DNA of 64,000 bases from an uncultured Campylobacter sp. (GTDB taxonomy: Bacteria > Campylobacterota > Campylobacteria > Campylobacterales > Campylobacteraceae): NCBI RefSeq assembly GCF_937980635.1, contig NZ_CALJPG010000031.1:19960-83959 (forward strand), given 5' to 3'. Below are positions 58,912-64,000 of the stretch, piece after piece; position 1 is the first letter of the stretch, and every line of letters begins with the position of its first letter. The position numbers were made by a program, and so were the translations under genes. The notes beneath the pieces are model-generated. The model was not told the DNA's origin. It saw only the letters and a program-made list of their open reading frames with translations, and did not search any database.

Positions 58912-60010
58912 TTAAAATTTCTCCCAAAGCGCCCAAGACGCGATCGTTTTGCCCCTGTGTGCCGATCGTGATGCGCACGGCGTTTAGCCCGTAGCTTTTT
59001 AAATTTCGAATGATGATGCCGCGGCGCAGAAGCTGCTCGCAAAGCTCGCTGCTATCTATCGGCGGGCTAAGTTTAAACGTGATGAAATTTGCGTAGCTAG
59101 GGATAAATTCCAAATTTCGCTCGCGCGCAAAATCTTCAAAGCGGCTCATCTGCGCGGCGTTGTTTTGCAGGCTCTTTTGCACGAAAGCTTCGTCTTTTAG
59201 CGCCGCAATCGCCGCTGCGAGGCTAAGCGTCGTGATATTAAAAGGCGGGCGCAGCTTATAAAGCGCGCTTATGATTTGCCGCAGCGCGATACCGTAGCCT
59301 ACGCGCATACCGCCCAGGCCGTAGACCTTCGAGAAGGTGCCTAGATAGAGCACGTTTTTAAAATTTTGAATTAAAAATTTCGGATCGAGCTTTTTGCGCT
59401 CATCTTTAAACGCCGCAAATTCGTTGTACGCGGCATCGATCACCAAAAGCGTGTTCTCATCCACGCTTCGAGCGAACTCATACACAGCCTCCGCATCCAA
59501 GCACTCGCCTAGCGGGTTGTTCGGCACGCACAAAAAGATGACCGAAATTTCATCCCTGTGCGCGTTATAAATTTTTAAAAGCTCAGCTAGATCGTGCTCC
59601 TGCGCGCTCGTTTTGTAAACTTTAGCCTCGCAGTGGCTTGCGTAGATGCCGTACATTGCAAAGGTAACGCCCGCTTGCAGTATCGCGCGGCGCGAATTGA
59701 GCTTGGCGTGCAGCGCAAACTCGATGATCTGATCGCTACCCGCGCCGATGATGATATTTTGTGGCTCTACGCCGAATTTCGAGGCGAGCGCGTCCTTTAG
59801 CTCATACATCGAATCATCGGGGTAAAGATGCGCACAGGCGGCGTTTTGCACGATCGCCTCCTGCACCGCCTCGCTAGTGCCGAAGGGATTTTCGTTGCTG
59901 GCAAGCTTTAGCACGTCCTGCTTGCGGATACCAAACTCCCGCACCACAAGCTCGATCGGCTTGCCCGCTTCGTAATTGCTTAGATTTTCTACGAATTCAT
60001 TAAATTTCAT
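58901..60010 (-). CDS. hisC: Histidinol-phosphate aminotransferase
   Basis: 369 residues with SNENPFGTSEAV, FLCVPNNPLGECLD, VIDAAYNEF and the PLP lysine in LGTFSKVYGLGGMRVGYG. It transaminates imidazole-acetol phosphate in histidine synthesis, and may also act on aromatic amino acids here, as it follows pheA. ATG 60010 has GGAGGGG just upstream; it shares one base with the pheA stop (TGATG). The longer frame from 60043 is rejected. Confidence 0.95.
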   Translation of the reverse strand: MKFNEFVENLSNYEAGKPIELVVREFGIRKQDVLKLASNENPFGTSEAVQEAIVQNAACAHLYPDDSMYELKDALASKFGVEPQNIIIGAGSDQIIEFALHAKLNSRRAILQAGVTFAMYGIYASHCEAKVYKTSAQEHDLAELLKIYNAHRDEISVIFLCVPNNPLGECLDAEAVYEFARSVDENTLLVIDAAYNEFAAFKDERKKLDPKFLIQNFKNVLYLGTFSKVYGLGGMRVGYGIALRQIISALYKLRPPFNITTLSLAAAIAALKDEAFVQKSLQNNAAQMSRFEDFARERNLEFIPSYANFITFKLSPPIDSSELCEQLLRRGIIIRNLKSYGLNAVRITIGTQGQNDRVLGALGEILSGY

Positions 60011-61086
60011 CACTCCCCTCCGTTTATATAGCTTCCCAGCCATGTGATTTCGTGGCCGTTTTTCTGCGCGTTTTGCAGCACACGCGCCACGCGCTCGTCG
60101 TCGATGTGCCCCTCAAAATCGACATAAAAGACGCATTTAAAATCCCTAAGCTTAACAGGGCGGCTTTCGAGTTTGGTTAAATTTATCCCCTCGTTGCGAA
60201 ACATCTGCAAAAAGTCCACGAGCCCGCCCGGGCGATCGTCGGTTTTGGCTAGGATGCTCGTTTTGTTGCGGTCGCTCTTTTGGTTTTTAAAGTCGCTCAG
60301 CACGAAAAATCGCGTGCGATTGGCAGAGTTATCCTCGATCTTTTGAAACATCATCGGCACGCCGTAAAGATCGGCGGCGATCTTGGAGCAGATCGCGGCA
60401 GAGTGTGGCGTGGCAGCCGCCATCTGCGCCGCAAGCGCGGTAGATTTGGTCGCGGTAAATTTAACGCCGCTAAGGCCGTGATCGTCTAGAAATTTAAGGC
60501 ACTGATTGTATCCTTGCGGATGCGAGAATATCTGATCCACTGTGCTTACGTCGTCGCAGTGGCTCGCAAAGCAGTGGTGGATATCCATATAAATTTCGGC
60601 GACGATCTTGACGCCCTCGTATTTTCGCAAGCAATCAAGCGTCGCTCCCACCGCGCCTTCGGTGTTGTTTTCGATCGGCACGACGCCGTATTTGGCCTCG
60701 CCGCTATCAAGCTCCTTAAAGACCGCCTCGATGTTTGAGAGCGGCAGGTAGGAGCTTACCGCGCCGAAGCGGCTCTTGGCGGCTTGGTGCGAATAGGTGC
60801 CGAAAGGCCCCAAAAACGCGACTATCTGGGGCTTTTCTAAATTTCGCGAAACCGAGAAAATTTCAAAAAATATCGCCTCGATCGCCTCTTTGCTTAGATT
60901 TCGCGCCTTTCCGCCGTCCAGCCTGCTGATGATCGAGCGCTCGCGCTCCGGGCGGTAGATTGCGCTGCCCGCGGTCTGCTTCAGCTCGCCGATCTTTTTG
61001 ACAAACCCCATACGCTCGTCGATAAGGCGCAAAATTTCATCATCCAGCCTATCGATACAAACGCGCAGATCATCGATGTTTTGCAT
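60010..61086 (-). CDS. pheA: Bifunctional chorismate mutase / prephenate dehydratase
   Basis: 358 residues: chorismate mutase (about 1-90, DLRVCIDRLDDEILRLIDER and YRPERERSII), prephenate dehydratase (about 95-275, AFLGPFGTYSHQAA, VVPIENNTEGAVG, and NRTRFFVL with the catalytic Thr-Arg-Phe), and a C-terminal ACT domain (DRPGGLVDFLQMF and LESRP) for phenylalanine feedback. AAGGAGGG before ATG 61086 fixes the start and rejects the frame from 61125. It overlaps the repeat ORF upstream by 17 nt. Confidence 0.95.
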   Translation of the reverse strand: MQNIDDLRVCIDRLDDEILRLIDERMGFVKKIGELKQTAGSAIYRPERERSIISRLDGGKARNLSKEAIEAIFFEIFSVSRNLEKPQIVAFLGPFGTYSHQAAKSRFGAVSSYLPLSNIEAVFKELDSGEAKYGVVPIENNTEGAVGATLDCLRKYEGVKIVAEIYMDIHHCFASHCDDVSTVDQIFSHPQGYNQCLKFLDDHGLSGVKFTATKSTALAAQMAAATPHSAAICSKIAADLYGVPMMFQKIEDNSANRTRFFVLSDFKNQKSDRNKTSILAKTDDRPGGLVDFLQMFRNEGINLTKLESRPVKLRDFKCVFYVDFEGHIDDERVARVLQNAQKNGHEITWLGSYINGGE

Positions 61087-61510
61087 CGTAGCCCTCCTTT
61101 TGCTCGCCCTCAAATTTCGGCGCAAATTTTAGAAATTTCACGCCGCTTCTTTTGCCGCACGCTTTGAAATTTTGACCTCGCGAACTTAAAATTTCATCGC
61201 TTAGTACAGCTACGCCGCAACTTCCGCGCGCCAAAAAGGCGCGATAAAATTCGTCGCAGCGGGATCTGAGATTTAAAGGGGCGCGGTTAAAATTTAAAAT
61301 AGAGCTTCGTTTTACCGTAAAATTTAGAGGCGCATTTTGTTTGGATCTGAAATTTAAAGCAGGGACGCATTTAGGCTCGGAATTTAAAGCGGCGGTGCGT
61401 TTAAAATTTAAGACCGCGCTTGCTGCGGCATTGAAATTTAAAGCCGCAGCGCGCTCGGATTTGAAATTTAAAATTGCGCCACGTTTTAGACGGCTCGCCG
61501 CGCGGATCAT
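61070..61510 (-). CDS. Low-complexity repeat ORF between lysA and pheA
   Basis: A 146-codon ORF whose ATG overlaps the lysA stop (ATGA), so it can be translated by coupling. Residues about 10-80 are degenerate units of about ten residues ending in LNF (AILNFKSERA, AALNFNAAAS, AVLNFKRTAA). In DNA they appear as AAATTTAAA cores about every 30 bp. The tail (about 82-146) has no known domain. C. jejuni carries a HAD-type gene in this slot. It may be a coding remnant taken over by repeats, or a real basic protein. Function unknown. Confidence 0.45.
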   Translation of the reverse strand: MIRAASRLKRGAILNFKSERAAALNFNAAASAVLNFKRTAALNSEPKCVPALNFRSKQNAPLNFTVKRSSILNFNRAPLNLRSRCDEFYRAFLARGSCGVAVLSDEILSSRGQNFKACGKRSGVKFLKFAPKFEGEQKEGYDAKHR

Positions 61511-62997
61511 ACGAAATCCTTTTCGAGCGCGATTAGCTCATCAAAGCTCTCGCGCTTTCTAATCAGGCGATCCTGTCCGTCGTAAACCGCGATCTCGGCG
61601 GCGCGGGGGCGGGTGTTGTAGTTGCTCGACATCGAAAACCCGTAGGCGCCGGCGCTTTTGATCGCGAGCAGATCGCCGCTTTGCAGGCTAGGAAGGCTAA
61701 CGCCTTTGGCCAAAAAATCGCCGCTTTCGCATATCGGACCCACGACGTCGCAGAGGCTTAAGCTCTGGGCAGAGCTTTGCGGCGCAGAATTATCCACGGC
61801 AGAGCTTAGATTAGGGGAATTCTGTAGCGCGAAATTTCCTTGCAAGCTTTGTGAAACGCCGTTTTGCGGCGTGGAATTCTGCGGTGCGAAATCCTCTGAA
61901 GCGGACTTAGCCTCGATGCCGAAAGCTTTGCTATACGTGGAATTCTGCGCCGTAAAATTCTCGGCTAAATCTTGCGTAATGCCGCTTTGCTGAGAGGAAT
62001 TTCGTGCCGTAGAATTCTCGGTGTCGTTTTGGCTCGCGCAGCTTTCGCAGGCGAAATTCTGCTCGCTTACAAGCTCGATTTTATGGTGCGCGCCGTAGAG
62101 GCTCGGGCGTATGAGATCGTTCATCGCGCCGTCAACGATGACGAAGCGCTTGCCGCAGTTTTGTTTTTCGTAAAGCACACGGGTAAGGAGGACGCCCGAA
62201 GCTCCTGCTATGAAGCGTCCGGGCTCGCACACGATCGTGACATCTAGACCGCTTAGGCTCTTTAGAATTCCTTGCGCGTAGTCGTAGAGTACGATCTGCT
62301 TTTCATCCTCGTAGCGGATGCCGATGCCGCCGCCCACGTCGAAAAATTTTATATCGATCTCAAGGGCTCGCAGTTCGCGCAACAGATCGCTTACGATCTT
62401 TGCGGCGTCGCAAATCGGCGAAATGTCTGTAAGCTGGCTGCCGATGTGAAAGTGAATACCGACGGGGTTTAAAAATTTGCTCTTTTTGGCGTAGATATAC
62501 ATCTTGCGCGCGGTCTCGATGCTGACGCCGAATTTGTTCTCATTTAGCCCCGTGGAGATGTAGGGGTGGGTCTTAGCATCGACATTCGGATTTACGCGGA
62601 TGCTGATGCGAGCGGGCTTATTTAGCTTTTGCGCGATCCGCTCCAGGCGCAGCATCTCGGCTTCGCTTTCTAAATTTATCAGCAAGATGTCCGACTCCAG
62701 CGCAAACTCGAGCTCGCTGTCTTGCTTACCGACGCCCGAGAATATGATCTTATAGCTCTTTGCGCCGATATACAGAGCGCGGCGCAGCTCGCCGATGCTG
62801 ACGCAGTCAAAGCCACTACCCAGATCTGATAGAAATTTTAAAATGCTCAAATTCGAGCTTGCTTTAATCGCGAAGCAGACGAGCGACTTGCGCGCGGCAA
62901 AGGCCTCTTTGAGCGCTATAAAATTTTTTTGTATCTCGTTAAAATCGTAAACGTATAAGGGAGTGCCGTATTTGCGGGCTAAGCTTGAATAATCCAT
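61507..62997 (-). CDS. lysA: Diaminopimelate decarboxylase with a large low-complexity insertion
   Basis: LysA makes lysine from meso-diaminopimelate. The PLP lysine is in FAIKASSNLSIL; GIHFHIGSQLTD, FDVGGGIGIRYED, CEPGRFIAG and the C-terminal CESGDFLAKG follow. The usual length is about 400 residues; this one has 496. The extra about 95 residues lie between HKIELVSEQN and CDVVGPICES and are Asn/Ser/Gln/Ala-rich. They include two copies of a 28-residue unit (each with a QNS/RNS core, a GI/VxQ segment and a NF step). Catalytic residues flank the insert intact, so activity is likely. Confidence 0.93.
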   Translation of the reverse strand: MDYSSLARKYGTPLYVYDFNEIQKNFIALKEAFAARKSLVCFAIKASSNLSILKFLSDLGSGFDCVSIGELRRALYIGAKSYKIIFSGVGKQDSELEFALESDILLINLESEAEMLRLERIAQKLNKPARISIRVNPNVDAKTHPYISTGLNENKFGVSIETARKMYIYAKKSKFLNPVGIHFHIGSQLTDISPICDAAKIVSDLLRELRALEIDIKFFDVGGGIGIRYEDEKQIVLYDYAQGILKSLSGLDVTIVCEPGRFIAGASGVLLTRVLYEKQNCGKRFVIVDGAMNDLIRPSLYGAHHKIELVSEQNFACESCASQNDTENSTARNSSQQSGITQDLAENFTAQNSTYSKAFGIEAKSASEDFAPQNSTPQNGVSQSLQGNFALQNSPNLSSAVDNSAPQSSAQSLSLCDVVGPICESGDFLAKGVSLPSLQSGDLLAIKSAGAYGFSMSSNYNTRPRAAEIAVYDGQDRLIRKRESFDELIALEKDFV

Positions 62998-63042
62998 AGA
63001 ATTTCCACCGATAAATTTTGCGCCATTCTAACAAATCAAGGC

Positions 63043-64000
63043 TTAACGATGCTTAAAAACCAAAAATGCTGCAAAGCCTAATAGCGCTGTTATGGGCAAG
63101 ATAATGCCAAGTTCTGGGATGATGACGCCGTTGAGAGAAAACCTAATCAACACGAAAAGCACGCCCCAAGCGCATAGCGTAGCGATAAAAAATCCAAAGC
63201 TTAGTAGCGCGAGATTAAAAAATCGCCCCGTAACAGGCAGATAATAATACAGAACCAATACCGCCAAAGGTGCAAATAACGGAAAAAATATCATATTATA
63301 AAGACTTGCTTTTATAGTGGAGATATTCACGCCTTGATGCGAAAAGGTGCGGATCGAACGCAAAGCATCCCTGATCGAATATACATTACTCGTATCATAA
63401 ACGCTTGCAATTGAGCTTGGATCAAAGCCCTTAAGCGCCTCGCTCTGCGCGCTAAACTCACTTCTTAATCCACTCCCTCCAAGCTTAAGCTGCGCTGGTA
63501 AAGTCGTGGTATTTACGTCGCGTAGATGCCAAATTTTACCTGCGTATTCGCCAGAGCTTGCGTTCGAGCGCGAAGCAACGGAGTTATCACCCATATCAAA
63601 GATCGTTATATCATTTGCGTTTTTACCGTTTAGAGCTTTGATGTAGATATATTTACCCTCAAATTTCAAAAACATATCTCCCCCCGTAGGCGATAAATCG
63701 GTTAAATTCTTTTGAAATTTTAGCGCGTATGCAAACGGGGTGGAATTTAAAGCTATAAAGCCTGCAGTAATCGCAAGTGCGATCAAAAATGGAGGGATTA
63801 TCAGAGCATTTTTGCTAACTCCAAGCGCATAAAAGCTCACCAGCTCGTTGCTACGGATCATATTAAAGCCCATCAAAATAAGCGCAAAAATAAGACTTAG
63901 CGGCAGCGTGTAGCTAAGCGCGACTGCGGCCGTTAGGGCGATATATAAATCGAAGCATCCCGACTTTGCCGTACTGAGCGGGGATGACGCGATGACGCTT
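63043..64000 (-). CDS. LptF/LptG-family permease (Cj0313-type), cut by the window edge
   Basis: The frame is open from 63043 to the window end; the 5' end lies outside. The visible about 318 residues include DLYIALTAAVALSYTLPLSL, SNELVSFYALGVSKNALIIPP, a periplasmic beta-rich domain, and three C-terminal membrane segments ending in AAFLVFKHR. This is the YjgP/YjgQ fold of the LptB2FG lipopolysaccharide extractor. Its place next to lysA is as in C. jejuni. The in-frame TTG at 63876 is not a likely start because the conserved sequence continues upstream. Confidence 0.85.
   Translation of the reverse strand, partial: SVIASSPLSTAKSGCFDLYIALTAAVALSYTLPLSLIFALILMGFNMIRSNELVSFYALGVSKNALIIPPFLIALAITAGFIALNSTPFAYALKFQKNLTDLSPTGGDMFLKFEGKYIYIKALNGKNANDITIFDMGDNSVASRSNASSGEYAGKIWHLRDVNTTTLPAQLKLGGSGLRSEFSAQSEALKGFDPSSIASVYDTSNVYSIRDALRSIRTFSHQGVNISTIKASLYNMIFFPLFAPLAVLVLYYYLPVTGRFFNLALLSFGFFIATLCAWGVLFVLIRFSLNGVIIPELGIILPITALLGFAAFLVFKHR

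Noticed and set aside
61070..61510. CRISPR array suspected from 30-bp periodicity
   Set aside because: Units are degenerate with only an AAATTTAAA core conserved, there are no unique spacers between exact repeats, and no cas genes are in the window.

Overview
The window reads as chromosome of a non-flagellated Campylobacter of fairly high GC, most like Campylobacter gracilis. This rests on gene order recalled from Campylobacter jejuni, not on a search. From about 52 kb to the right edge, serC-xseA-ubiE-[CYTH/CHAD]-perR-dxs-hisC-pheA-lysA-(LptF/G-like) follows the C. jejuni order, except that the fliF-fliG-fliH block usually found between hisC and dxs is absent: hisC and dxs overlap by 11 nt. 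The order uvrC-(small conserved gene)-guaA at 34-38 kb is also the Campylobacter order.

Layout. 0-9.3 kb: yaaA, then a trp operon trpE-trpGD-(D12-class adenine methyltransferase)-trpF followed by two paralogous membrane proteins. 9.5-14 kb: a YedE-type selenium transporter and the second trp operon trpB-trpA, ending in a FliO-like membrane protein. 14.2-28.4 kb, all on the minus strand: a two-partner-secretion / contact-dependent inhibition (CDI-like) locus. In transcription order it holds the outer-membrane transporter (TpsB/CdiB), a 2666-residue TpsA/CdiA exoprotein, a DUF4279-like immunity candidate, an orphan exoprotein C-terminal module that shares a 1.36-kb repeat with the main gene, and two single-TM small proteins. 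28.8-33.8 kb: tRNA-Arg(CCU), a CheY-like receiver and a giant NIT-domain hybrid histidine kinase. 34-42 kb: uvrC, guaA, an AT-rich AAA-ATPase/DUF4435 fusion that looks like a single-gene PARIS-type anti-phage system, a quinone reductase-like flavoprotein and a beta-propeller-like protein. 42.6-45 kb: ybdD-cstA. 45.3-49.7 kb: a tightly coupled operon for haem/metal-complex ABC import, an anaerobic haem-degrading radical SAM enzyme (ChuW/HutW type) and a flavodoxin. 49.7-52 kb: gene-poor DNA with two small genes. 52-64 kb: the conserved housekeeping run described above.

The most unusual feature is that several proteins, including biosynthetic enzymes, carry long in-frame low-complexity insertions rich in Asn, Ser, Gln, Glu, Cys and Ala. 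TrpF is 588 residues instead of about 200, with three 11-residue tandem units in its first insert. TrpE has a stretch of roughly 85 residues, LysA has about 95 including two copies of a 28-residue unit, and the propeller protein and both paralogous membrane proteins carry similar segments. An ORF between lysA and pheA consists mostly of degenerate 10-residue LNF units. Catalytic motifs on either side of the inserts in the enzymes are intact and the frames are open, so these look like tolerated or selected expansions rather than decay.

How genes work together: the trp genes form two units (trpE-GD-F and trpB-A) that together cover chorismate to tryptophan. lysA, pheA and hisC form an amino-acid biosynthesis run. 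The haem operon couples uptake to ring opening with its own electron carrier. The exoprotein locus and the DUF4435 fusion are the two accessory competition/defence systems.
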